NCBI GenBank assembly: GCA_009192285.1 | Contig: WBVU01000012.1 | Location: 496,001 to 560,000, forward strand | Origin: Morchella semilibera | Taxonomy: Eukaryota > Ascomycota > Pezizomycetes > Pezizales > Morchellaceae | Direction: 5' to 3' | DNA: 64,000 nucleotides | In this document: piece after piece, positions 50,335 through 60,637 of the stretch | Position numbering within the stretch: position 1 is the stretch's first letter | How the letters are laid out: each line of letters begins with the position of its first letter | Notes under the pieces: model-generated | Database searches by the model: none | The model's input: the letters and a program-made list of their open reading frames with translations, nothing else | What the model was told of the DNA's origin: nothing | Translations under genes and position numbers: made by a program

Positions 50335-50494
50335 CAGTCGTTCACAGGGTTTTGACGAACACGGGGTTTTGGCGAATCTCTCTGTAGCAACGCCATAGCA
50401 ACGCCATAGCAACGCCTAAACTGGCGAATCTGTCATTGGCCCCAACCCCCTGTTCGCCAAAACCCCGTGTTCGCCAAAACCCTGTGAACGACTG
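50335..50494. mobile_element. TA-flanked MITE, 160 bp
   Basis: Terminal inverted repeats of 42 bp (50335-50376 and 50453-50494) match at 41 positions and begin CAGTCGTTCACAGGG. The element is flanked by TA on both sides, the target duplication of Tc1/mariner-type (including pogo/Fot) transposons. Each arm is itself a tandem of a roughly 17-bp unit with GGGTTTTGGCGAA. The centre holds an 11-bp tandem AGCAACGCCAT (50386-50416, about 2.8 copies). There is no coding capacity; it must be moved by a transposase in trans. The near-identical arms suggest a fairly recent insertion. Confidence 0.88.
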
Positions 50495-50960
50495 TACCAA
50501 TATCACGACTACTTCAAACGTTATTTTCCGTAAATTCTCTTTGGTATGTTCTTTCAGATTTGATGTAGTAACGAACGGGGCCTTCGGCGGGACGGACTCT
50601 TGGTCAAACCAGCGACGATCGACCTGCCCAATGACAGGCAGTAGGCGCCATTCAGCAGCACCTCTATACCATTCGAGGCAGTTATTTTTATCGGAAGCAC
50701 TGGGATGCGAAATCCAAACCGGGTTGAGTCCCTCACGCGGTACTCCAACTCTATGCGGTTTATGCTACAAGCCAACAGCAGTATTTGATCTTAAAACAGT
50801 CTTCCCAGTGGAAGATTCGCCACAAAACCAGGAGATGCAGATTGACGAACGTCGTTGGAATTGTTATCAGGTTGGGGGGCTCACAGATTCTGCTTTGTCC
50901 TCGAGGCGATTCGGCCAGTTCTAAACAGTACCCACCACTGGGCAGAAGCCCGGCGAGAGC

Positions 50961-50977
50961 GAGTGATTATGTGTGAT
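50961..50977 (+). repeat. CGAGTGATA-N4-RTGAT motif copy, one mismatch
   Basis: It reads GAGTGATT, atgtg, TGAT, about 570 bp upstream of EMC1. Confidence 0.55.
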
Positions 50978-51534
50978 TAGTCGCTGACATTCTAATTACC
51001 GGATAGCATTTTACCTATATCTGTTTACTCTAGTTTTCATCGACGGGTAAGCTCTATACACCCGGGGTTCATCCACGAGAGGCTCGGTACCACTGGCTGC
51101 TGCTATCTTGACGGAATGAGGGTCACTTATCTCAGCTACTTAAAACCTCAGATTTTGTATATATACTTTAAAACAATGCTTGTTTTGTAAAAAATATGTA
51201 CCCCGATCAAGTCTTTCCTGGGAATGATCTATCTATCAGAGTATCTAGCTTTAACGAAATGCCTTTAACACGAAGTTTTCTGAGCCCCGACGGTATCTCA
51301 AGCTAGAGCTCTTATGTAAAGTAGTGGGTATTGGGCATCGCGTATGCCAAGAAATTATGTTTCCCTTTTAGCAACCAACCAAAGCTGCCACGAGAGCCTC
51401 CCGTCAACTGCCCCCCCCCCCCCTGCGAGATATCTCAACGAAAAGAAACCACCTAACCTTCTCGGCTCAAACACATTTCCCTCAAGGCTTTCGGGCCTTC
51501 CTCTTCCCTACATCTCAACTAACGAAAATTCACA

Positions 51535-54454
51535 ATGAGGGTATCACCAACTCCGCTAGCATCTCTATTAATCGGCTTTGCCGCCATCTTGCCAACAACC
51601 CTCGCTGTCTTTCAAGACGAGGCTTTCCAGAATGACTGGCATATCCCACTTCTAGGCCCTTCGCTCCGGGAGTCTACCTTCTTTCACCGCCCCCTCCTAG
51701 ATGCAAAAGCGAGCCTGATATATACACTTACTGAGCGTAACATTCTTGCTGCGCTACATCCAAAGGATGGCGGGATTGTATGGAGACACCAGTTGGAAGC
51801 TTGCACGTCCAAGAAGTTGGCTCGAGCTGCAGAAGGTGTAATTGTAACCGGCAGCTGTGGGAATGTCAAAGCATTCGATGCAGTGACAGGAAAGCTAGCG
51901 TGGGAAAATAGATTCGCGGGTGGAAACGTGAAAGATTTCAAGCCTGCAGGCAGGGAAGACGCGGTGGTAGTGCTTTTTGACGATGGTAGTGTGAGGATGT
52001 TAGAAGGTGGGAGTGGGATTGTGATGTGGGAATGGAAAGGACTTGATGCGTATGTCCCCGTTCCTATGGGCCCTTGAGAGAGCCGTTCATTAACTATGAG
52101 GTAATTATAGGAAGGATACACCGTATTCGATCTCTGTAACGGGTGATAGTGTCTTGGTCGTTTCTGTTCAGCCGGAGAAGGTATCAAACAATATGCACAT
52201 TACCAGTCTAGTACTCGAGTCCGGCTTGCCCGCCACATTCTCTGGCGACTTGCGCTCATCTTTGGAATCAGTGGACAACATCCTCAACTCCAATTCCCTC
52301 CTTGTCTGGACTGAGGATAAACTTCGAACTCTCAAAATGGTTCCTCTCTGTGGAAATAGGCTCTCTGCTGAGACTATAAAGGTTCCAGAAGGGGTTATTG
52401 ATATCGAGGTTCACACCGATGGCGACAGCACTGCGCTAGTGCATTACAAAACCATTGATAAATCATGGGCGACAGTTTATAGATGGGAATATGAGTACGG
52501 TCCACTCACCCCCATTTTGGACATTGAGGAAAAGCCTGGTGCGGATAGCACATTCTCAATAAGCAAGTCTGGATACGAAATGTTTTTTGTCTGGAATTTT
52601 GCCAACGGTGAAGCATATCTATATGGAGTAGAGGGCCAATTGGCCAACTACACCCCTAAAGTTGAACACAGAGAGAAGCATATCAGAAACGCCGCCTCGG
52701 AAGTTATCACTAGATCTGACGGCGCTTCATATGCGGTCCGCTCATTCATATCAACTTCCACTCCCGGATTTAAAGGAAATACCCATCTTGTCCGTAATGG
52801 CGACCTAGAGTGGACCCGCAAGGAGTCGTTGGCCTCTGTATCGATATCTACATTTGCTGAGCTATTGGATCCTGCCGCCGAAAAGGTCGCAGACGAGCTG
52901 AATGCTGAGGGGCACAAAAGCGTTGGTGCTGCATACGTTCATCGGCTCACCAGACACGTGCAGGAGCTCATTGAATATGGACCTGCTTGGGTGTCTGGCA
53001 TCCCGGTGAGAGTTATGGATGCGTTCCTGAACAAGGAGAAAGCGGAGCTTGGCGGGAAATGGAGGGACTTGTTTGGATACAGGAAATACGCTATTGTTGC
53101 TACCGAAGATGGCGGTCTGGCGGCATTGGATATTGGAAAGAAGGGAGAAATTGCCTGGGAGTCCAATGTTCTACCAATTGAAGGAGAATGGAAGGGCGCT
53201 CTCGGGGTCTACGAAGTCTCCAAGGGGGTCGTCGCGGTTGTCACTAAAGGAGGTGAATACCTCGAATTTGATGCATTTGAGGGCACTACCCTTCATAGGG
53301 AGAAGATCCCCGGTTGTGGAACCGTAAAGAGCTCTATTGTTGTAGATGGTGTTGACCGCAAACTCGTCCTTGCCGTCCTCAAGTGCGGCAAAGTCATGGT
53401 TCTCCCCGCTGGCTCACCTCTTCCGGAGACCGTCTTTCTCGCTGTTCAAGACAACGTCGGACATGCAAAGGGCCTTAAAGTGGCCGCCTCCGGCAAGCCC
53501 GAGCAAACGTGGATCTTCAACCCTCCCGCAAACGAGCAAATTTCCTCCATCTCTACCAGACCTGCCCACGACCCCATTGCATCTATTGGGAAAGTCCTCG
53601 GTGACCGCTCAGTAATGTATAAATACATTAACCCGCACCTCATCTCAATCATCACCGCAGACCCCAACGGCTCCACGGCTTCAATTCACCTTCTTGACTC
53701 CGTCTCCGGCGCCGTTCTCCACTCAGTAACACACACAGGCGTAGACACTAGCAAACCCATCGTTTCCACTGTCTCCGAGAACTGGGTTGTATACAGCTAC
53801 TATGGCGATGATACCATCCCCGGCAAGACCGCCGCCAAGGGCTACCACCTTGTCGTCTCCGAGATCTTTGAAAGTGAGCAGAAGAACGACCGAGGCCCTC
53901 TCGGCGGCGCACAAAACTACTCTGCGCTCGCCGGAGAAACTGGTGAGCCCTTTGTGCTCTCGCAGTCTTTTATCTTCCCAGGCGAGATCGCGTCCCTAGC
54001 GACCACTACTACCCGCCAAGGCATCACCAATCACGAGATCTTGGCACTCCTACCAGAGTATTCATCTATCTTGGGGCTGCCAAAGCGTATGCTTGATCCC
54101 CGCCGCCCTGTGGGTCGAGATCCGAACGCCGCAGAGATGGAGGAGGGCCTTGCCAAGTACTTCCCTGTCATTGATGCGGACCCCCGCGGCATGCTGAACC
54201 ATAAGCGGGAGCTTGTGGGTATCAAGAAGATTGCCACCACTCCGGCGCTGCTGGAGAGTACCAGTCTTGTTTTCGCGTATGGTGGCGATCTCTTCGGTAC
54301 GAGGGTGACGCCCAGCATGGCGTTTGATGTACTCTCGAAGGGGTTCAGTAAGATTCAGCTTGTAGGGACGATTGTGGCGTTGGGCGTTGGTGTTGGCTTT
54401 GTGGCGCCCATGGTGAGGAGGAAGCAGATTAACCAGAGGTGGTCCACCAGCTAG
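51535..54454 (+). CDS. EMC1: ER membrane protein complex subunit 1
   Basis: Largest lumenal subunit of the EMC, which inserts and stabilises membrane proteins in the ER. Two exons, 51535-52049 and 52111-54454, give 952 aa, typical of fungal EMC1. A signal peptide occupies about residues 1-24 (LLIGFAAILPTTLA), followed directly by VFQDEAFQNDWHIPLLG, where the lumenal PQQ-type beta-propeller starts (TERNILAALHPKDGGIVWRH). The conserved C-terminal domain includes QGITNHEILALLPEYSSILG and RMLDPRRPVGRDP. A single membrane segment near the end (about 925-945, LVGTIVALGVGVGFVAPMV) is followed by a basic cytosolic tail RRKQINQRW. Confidence 0.95.
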
Positions 54455-54921
54455 ATTGATAGTTATAGAACTAGATCCACTGTTTTTTTTGTTTGACCGC
54501 CTGGCTGTGTATTTAAGTGCATATCGGGTTTTATTTATTTATGTATTTCGTAATGACGATGGTTGGGACAATCTTGGGAAAAGGAAAGGGAGGAGGGGAT
54601 ATTATTTACTGGCAATTGATTCATGGATTTCATTTCAATCTTTTACCTACAATATGGGTATCCGCACAAGTGATTTTATCTTTCTTGGGCTACAATACTG
54701 GTGTGATTGTGAATATTGTTTCCACACACGCCAAAATATAAAATTCCTGGTTTACGTCCTTTGATTCCGAAAATCATTAGCCAACTAACTACTGGCATTC
54801 AAAATATTGCTAATTAACCTCCCATCCCAGCTATTGGTTATTAGTATATAGTTCCGTTTTTAAGCCTACATACACATAACGAATTACATAAGACCGCCAC
54901 CACCACCACCACACGCCATAC
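54455..54921. other. Intergenic, EMC1 to nitronate monooxygenase (convergent)
   Basis: 467 bp, AT-rich, ending in a CAC/CCA triplet repeat near 54897. A reverse motif copy (54921-54937) overlaps the stop of the neighbouring gene. No gene is seen. Confidence 0.6.
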
Positions 54922-56250
54922 TCACAAGCTATCACTCGAGTCTCCAAGACCCGCAAACTCCACCGCCGCCTCTCTCAGAGCCCTGACAGCGCCCTCCCTG
55001 ACAGCCGCCACGACCTCCCCCGCCGGCATCAACTCGCGGACCGACCCCACGCCCGTTCCACTAGTTATCGCCCCCCATCAGCACACTACACTTCAACCAC
55101 ACACACATATATATGACATACCAGAACATGGTCAAGCGCTCCCAATCGCCCGCCGCGAGCGCCTCCTCGTACAGCTGCCTGTTCTCGGCCTCTGGCATGC
55201 CGCGCTCGTGGTCCCGCAGCGTGCCGTTCGTGGCGCCGCGGCCGTTATATTGCGGCGGCCAGAAGCCGGTCCCGCGGAGGGTGTCGAATATCCGCGTTCT
55301 TTCTCCCGAGTGAGTGTGTGTTTGTGAGGGTTGGGTTGTGGTACGTACCTGGTTGTGGTCTGCCCCCCGTCGGAGAGGCGCAGGAGGTAGTTCTTGAAGC
55401 CGTCGGCGGCGGTGCATTCGGGTGTTAGGATGAACTGCGCCCGTGGTGGTTAGTTGACGGTTGTGGGTGGCTAGGAGACGTACCCACCCTTGTGCCCATT
55501 GCGACACCGCTCGCGCCTGTCCCGCCGCGGGGGTTAGTGCCCATAGCAGCGGTGGTAGTGGTAGTTACGTACCTAGCGCCAGCGCCGCCGCAGCGCCGCC
55601 CCCATCCACGATCCCCCCCGCCGCCAGCACGGGGATGACCCTTCCGCTCTCGGCCACGACAGCCCTCATCTCCGGCAGCAAGCCGACGACACTAGCCCCC
55701 CTACACAGGCCGTGGCCGCCCGCGTCCGCAACGCCCTGCGCAACAAGCACGTCCACGGCGGGGGCGGCAGCGGCGGCCAGCAGCTCCCGCAGCTCCCGCA
55801 CGGACCCCAGCTGCACGAAGATCTTGAGCGCTGGGTGCTGCGCCCGGGTGGCCTGGATCCACGTGGTTAGTTGTGCTGTGCTCGAGGGCGCGAAGAACCA
55901 GGCTGCGCTGGGGGGGTGGGGCGTCAGCGAGCTGAGGAAGAGGGGGAGGGAGGCGCGGAAGAGGATCACGCCGACGCCGATGGGGAGCGGCGTCATTTGT
56001 AGATGGGCGTGAGTCTGCTGGAGGGTGGCGGAGAGGCCGCTGAGGTCGAAGCCGGCGCCGAGGAAGCCTGCTGCGGGTTAGTGTGTGGGTGTAGGTGGGA
56101 TGGGGGGGGCTTGCCGAGGCCGCCGGACTGGTAGACGGCGGTGACGAGGGAGGGGCCGGTGGTGCCTAGCATGGGGGCGCTGCAGATGAGCGGGGCTTTT
56201 GTGAATGGGAACATGGCCTTGAGGAGGGCGGTTTCTTTGGACATTGTCAT
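54922..56250 (-). CDS. Nitronate monooxygenase / 2-nitropropane dioxygenase-like FMN enzyme
   Basis: FMN-dependent TIM-barrel oxidoreductase that would oxidise alkyl nitronates such as propionate-3-nitronate; the true substrate is unknown. Minus-strand exons are 56250-56115, 56067-55573, 55516-55488, 55434-55349, 55298-55122 and 55060-54922 (353 aa, usual length). Motifs include PLICSAPMLG near the N-terminus, IGVGVILF, VAQGVADAGGHG (the GGHG segment near the flavin), IPVLAAGGIVDGGGAAAALALG and GVAMGTRFILTPEC. Intron 1 (56114-56068) uses a GC donor (GCAAGC) rather than GT, the only choice that keeps the conserved SGGLGFLGAGFD. A second possible start lies two codons in, at 56244. Confidence 0.87.
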
Positions 56251-57436
56251 TGTGTGTATATAGATGTAGATATGTAATTGAGGTATTCAGAGAACTGTAT
56301 CAGCTCCCCCGTATCTGCTGCACATTTATATATCCAGCTGTGTCTGAGTGAATTTGTAATCCATAGCCTGTGTATCTCCGTTTCTCCGGAAATGCTTCAC
56401 GAGCAGAGAAGGAATTACTGTGACCATTAGCTGTCTGATTGGCCAATAGCTGGACACCGGGGCCGCACCACGATCATTGACCCACCACCACCACCACCAC
56501 CACCCGGTAATGCTCGGCACCGCTCTCTCGGAGTGAGATGTGTGTCTGTACAGTTCTGTGGTATGTGTAATGTATCTTTGGGTATCGGGGTTGGGCTCGT
56601 TGTGTTGGGTCAGGAGTGTGTGCCGGATGAGATTTGGTGATGCAGTGAGATGCGTGCAACAATTATTAATGGATTCTTCTACAGCGTGTGTTTCCACGAC
56701 GACGTTATCTAATCCGAAGCCGACACCCGCTGCAGTGACGTCTTTGTGGAGTAGGCTATCCAACACCCGATTCAACGAGGATGTATCTATTCAGAGCGGA
56801 CCTGAGAATAGTAATACATACATCAACAGGCCATAGGTCTATAGGTCTTTTAGAGTGTACTTTATCTCCGCATGCAAGTGTCTGGCGTGGGGTGCAGGCG
56901 AAACGCGGCAGCGGGCCAATTGCAGGCGCGCCCGTCACATCGCAGCGAAACACTTCAGGCAACCGACCGATAGACGGCGCAGTCACGTGCGCGGGGGGGG
57001 CGCAGAGCAGAGAAAAGAGCTGAGAGGAGAGCGAGTGCGAGTGTGAGTGACAACAGCCACTCGTTGATCATTTACGCATTCTACCGGAGTAAAGGGGGGT
57101 ATTTATTGATTATCTTTCTCTTTCTTTCTCTTTCTTCTCTTCTCTCTCTCTCTCCTCTCTCTCTCTCCTCTCTCTCTCTATTTCTCTCTGCCATCACCCC
57201 CCTCCGAATACATACAGTCAGCCAGAAGAATAGAAGATCGATTCTCTCTCTCTCTCTCCCCCCTCCTCTCTTCTTCCCCCCCCCCCCCCTCTCTGGCCTG
57301 TTATACAAAACGAAACATCCTCTAAGTGACAGCATCCCAGCAGCCGTCGCTTAGACACCTCACCTGCAGCCTTACAGCTTTCCCTATATTCGGAATATGA
57401 AATCTCCCGGATTCATCTACTCTCCAATAAAAGACA
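56251..57436. other. Intergenic, divergent nitronate monooxygenase and CUE2-like gene
   Basis: 1.19 kb. The left part has a CAC/ACC triplet tract near 56483. The right part is strongly pyrimidine-rich (CT repeats 57115-57180 and 57240-57300, with a 14-base C run), typical of fungal promoters. No gene is seen. Confidence 0.55.
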
Positions 57437-59165
57437 ATGAACCCACAAGAACTTGCCGATCAGCTTGCGCAACTCCAAGTATGAAAAACTACCTACTGCA
57501 AAAAAAGTGAGGGGGGAGGAAGAAGAAATGGCACCCCCCCCCCCCCCACAGGAGGGAAGGAGGGAGAGGGAGAGATATGCTGACTAACGCGGGCCCCACC
57601 CACCTCCAACCCAGATCGAATTCCCTGCGCTAGACTCGTCTCTCGTCGCGGCGATACTTAATGATACAGGCTCCAGCACCGAAGCCCGCGAGACCCTCGC
57701 ACAACTCGCACTGGAAACCCGGATCGACGATAATGACGAAAACAATTCTCCAGAATGGTCAATCAGCGACGAGACTGACCCGACCACATACTCGCTCTCC
57801 TCGTGGCATATAGAGGAGGATATCGAGGATAATATCTCTAGGGGCAGGGGGGCCGAGGATGCCAATGCGGTCCTGGCAGTCATGTTCCCATCGCTGTCCC
57901 CCTTCGCAATCAGAAACATACTCAACAGGTACGACGGGAACATCAGGCGCGCAACCGACGAGCTTCTCAGTCGCGTCTACATCGCGGAGGATCCGGAGGC
58001 GGAGGTGGCGCGCGGCGTCGATGGCTTCGATGCAGGGCTAAACGGCGCAAAGGGCAAGAAGAAGGGCCGCAAAGGGCGCAGGAACGGAAATGCGGTCGCC
58101 ACTGGAAACTATTCCCCTGGTCAGCAGATACGACTGACAACAGGCCCCGCAAACGCTAATGCCAATGATACCCCCTCGAGGTGGGAGGAAATGGCATCGG
58201 AGATCTCCTATATCTCAACCGCGCTTGGCCTGCCCGAGAAGACGGTCAAGGCGGCCTATCACCGCCATAACAGCGCACTCGGCCCTACAATCATGGCTCT
58301 GCTTGATGCTAACTCTCCCAGCGGTGCGGTCCGCGACCCGACGCATGTGGCGCAGCTTCAGGAGCTATCCGCAGAGTTTGGCAGCAGCGTGAGGCGCCAG
58401 CACCTCGAGGCCCTTCTCCACCTCTGCAGAGAAAACACCCCAGCCGTCTTCAAACTCGCCGGTGTCCTCGGCCGCGAACCCAAACCCACCATCACGATCG
58501 TCACCAACAACCCCATCCCCGCCCCCAGCCCCTCAAGGACCACTCGCCCAGCTGCCACCAACGGCTGGGTCGTCGTCGGCGGCGGCGGCACCTCCTCTTC
58601 CTCCTCCTCCTCAACCCCCATCTCCCCACCCGTCTCCCCACGCTTCCAAACCCCCTCCTCACCGCTGCAGGACCTCTCCATGCAGACCGCGGCCCGCAAC
58701 GAAGCCTTCTCCAAGGCGTCCGCCTCCTTCCGCAGGTCCCGGTCCGACCACCTGATGGGCGGCGCCGCAGCATTCTACTCGAACGTCGGCCACCGCCACA
58801 ACGCCACCGTCAAGAGCCTTCGGGACCGCGCGGCCGAGGAGCTCGTCGAGTCCAACAGCACGCTCAACAGCCTGGACCTCCACGGCGCCACCGTGTCGCA
58901 GGGGGTGCGCTTCGCGCGCGAGAGGACCACGGAGTGGTGGGTGCGGCAGCGGCGCGAGCAGGAGCTTGCGGGCGGCGGGAGGCGCGAGGTCACGCCGTTC
59001 CATATCGTGTGCGGCGCGGGCAGACACAGTCGCGACGGGGTGCCGCAGCTGCTGCCCGCGGTCACGAGGATGCTGCTGAACGAGGGGTGGAGGGTCGTGT
59101 GTGAGTCGGGGAAGATTGTGGTGATGGGGGTCAGCGGGGCGAGGGCTAGGTTGAAGAGTTTTTAG
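57437..59165 (+). CDS. CUE2: CUE/DUF1771/Smr-domain protein, Cue2-like no-go-decay endonuclease
   Basis: Likely orthologue of yeast Cue2, which binds ubiquitinated stalled ribosomes through CUE domains and cuts the mRNA with its Smr domain. Exons 57437-57478 and 57615-59165 give 530 aa. A CUE-like helix pair sits at about residues 11-50 (IEFPALDSSLVAAILND). A clear CUE domain lies at 96-135 (DANAVLAVMFPSLSPFAIRN). A low-complexity linker follows, then DUF1771 (about 371-432) and the Smr domain from about 435 with the nuclease signatures LDLHG and CGAGRHSRDG and the terminal GWRVVCESGKIVV. Intron 1 contains a 17-base C run. Another Smr/DUF1771 protein, such as yeast YPL199C, is less likely because that one lacks CUE domains. 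Confidence 0.85.
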
Positions 59166-59887
59166 CCTCTCTGGAGAGAGAGGGGGGAGGGACATATTGT
59201 GGTTTTGGTTTTGGGGGGACTGGGGGGGGGCTTTTTTATTTTTATTTTTTATTTTTGGGTTAGATATAGATGTTTTTACAATTCATGTAGATTCGGACCG
59301 TATCTAGACTAGAACTAAAATAAAAGTGGACTGAACTGACTCCTACTCTACTCTTCTGTAATCAAAGTGCCTTTCTCCAGAACCCTTTCAAACTGCTTGA
59401 CTCATCCTACCCAGGGTAAAAAACCAATCAGGACATGCCCCATCACACCCTGGCACACATTCAACCCACGGACTGGAACGTGGAATGCACTTGCCAATTT
59501 TTTATCAATAGGACGGGGGTAGGTAATGATAAAACTTGACCAGTAGAATGCCGTAGAATGCCGCGGAATGCAGCTAGAAAACCATCATTACGATCACTGA
59601 TGCCCCCCCGGCCCCCCCGGCCCCCCACCCGCCCCCCCCGCAACCTGGGGTAAATCGCACGGAGCGCCGGTACCCGGATATACTAATACGATGCGTTTCA
59701 CGTGCCGTGCCGCGGTTTTCGTTTCGTTTCGTCGCCGGATCCGGATGGGGTGATTGATTAGTATCTGGTGATTGATTAGTATCTACAGTGGGAATTAGGC
59801 TTTTTTGTTCTTCTCCGCTCTCTGTTTCTCTCTCTCTTGTTTGTTCACGGTTGCTGTTTTCTATATACGCTTTACCTATCTACAAAC
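59166..59887. other. Intergenic, CUE2-like gene to MPO1
   Basis: 722 bp with G, T and C runs (59215-59255 and 59605-59640), an 18-bp direct repeat containing TGATTGATTAGTATCT (two copies, about 59749-59783) and a CT-rich promoter-like end. No gene is seen. Confidence 0.55.
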
Positions 59888-60637
59888 ATGTCGTCGCCCA
59901 GAAAGATAGCGGTCCTCGACCTGGAGGAGCAGCTCCTCTCCGTATGGCCCCTCCTCCATATCCAGCTAGATACAGATAACTAACCCCCCCGCCCAGTACG
60001 CCTCCTACCACCACAACCCCGTAAGCCCGCCCCCCGCCCTGCCCTGCTCCACTAACAAGTACCCCGGCAGCACAACATCCTGATCCACCTCTTCGGCGTC
60101 CCGGGGATCATGTTCACGGGCTTCCTGCTGGGCACCAACACGCCCGCGCTGGTCGACACGCCCTACATCCCGCTCAACCTCGCCGGCGTCGTCGCCGCGG
60201 CCTTCTGCGTCTTCTACGTGCTCATGGAGCCCGTCGCCGGCGGCCTCTTCGCGCCGCTCATCGCCGCAATGATGGTGCTCGTCAACCACCTGTCCGCCAC
60301 GTACGGCGCCCAGGCGCACTGGTGGGCGTGGTGCGGCTTCGCGGCCGCGTGGGCCGTCCAGTTTGTTGGGCATGGCGTCTTTGAGAAGAGGGCGCCGGCG
60401 GTGCTGGTTTGTGCTTTCTCCTGTGTGTTTTTTTTGGGGGGGGGCGCGGGCTAATGTGCTGGATAGGATAATCCGGTACAGCCCATCTTGCTGGCGCCGT
60501 TCTTTGTGTGGTTTGAGATGCTCTTCTGGTTTGGGTATCGCCCTGAGCTGAAGGCGCGGATCGAGGAGAGGGTCGTGGCTGAGCTGGAGAGGCTGAAGGG
60601 TGAGGAGGCGGTCAAGAGGGGGAGGAAGAAGTTGTAG
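59888..60637 (+). CDS. MPO1: Mpo1-like 2-hydroxy fatty acid dioxygenase (DUF962)
   Basis: ER Fe(II)-dependent dioxygenase that shortens 2-hydroxypalmitate by one carbon in phytosphingosine breakdown. Exons 59888-59941, 59997-60020, 60071-60406 and 60467-60637 give 194 aa. Exon 2 is a 24-bp microexon coding YASYHHNP; with the next exon it builds the His-rich family signature YASYHHNPHNILIHLFGVP. Several hydrophobic segments follow (IMFTGFLLGTN, NLAGVVAAAFCVFYVL, LFAPLIAAMMVLV, CGFAAAWAVQFVGH) and PVQPILLAPFFVWFEML, with a basic tail RGRKKL. Introns 1-3 are rich in C or G runs. Confidence 0.9.

Larger units (their letters stand above)
48845..51534. other. Intergenic, divergent SET1 and EMC1
   Basis: 2.7 kb. 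Contents: the SET1 upstream region with a 9-base G run (49209), a GT dinucleotide tract (49396-49428), a TCCTA tandem (about 49612-49630), the TA-flanked MITE at 50335-50494, a CGAGTGATT copy at 50961, and a 14-base C run at about 51411. A 162-codon frame from 50436 begins inside the MITE and is not supported as a gene. Confidence 0.6.

Noticed and set aside
50436-50924. 162-codon plus-strand frame downstream of the MITE
   Set aside because: It begins inside the transposon end, shows no domain or splice context and has uneven composition; treated as chance.
57967-59195. Long minus-strand frames opposite the CUE2-like gene
   Set aside because: G/C-rich antisense shadows; the plus frame has clear CUE and Smr motifs.
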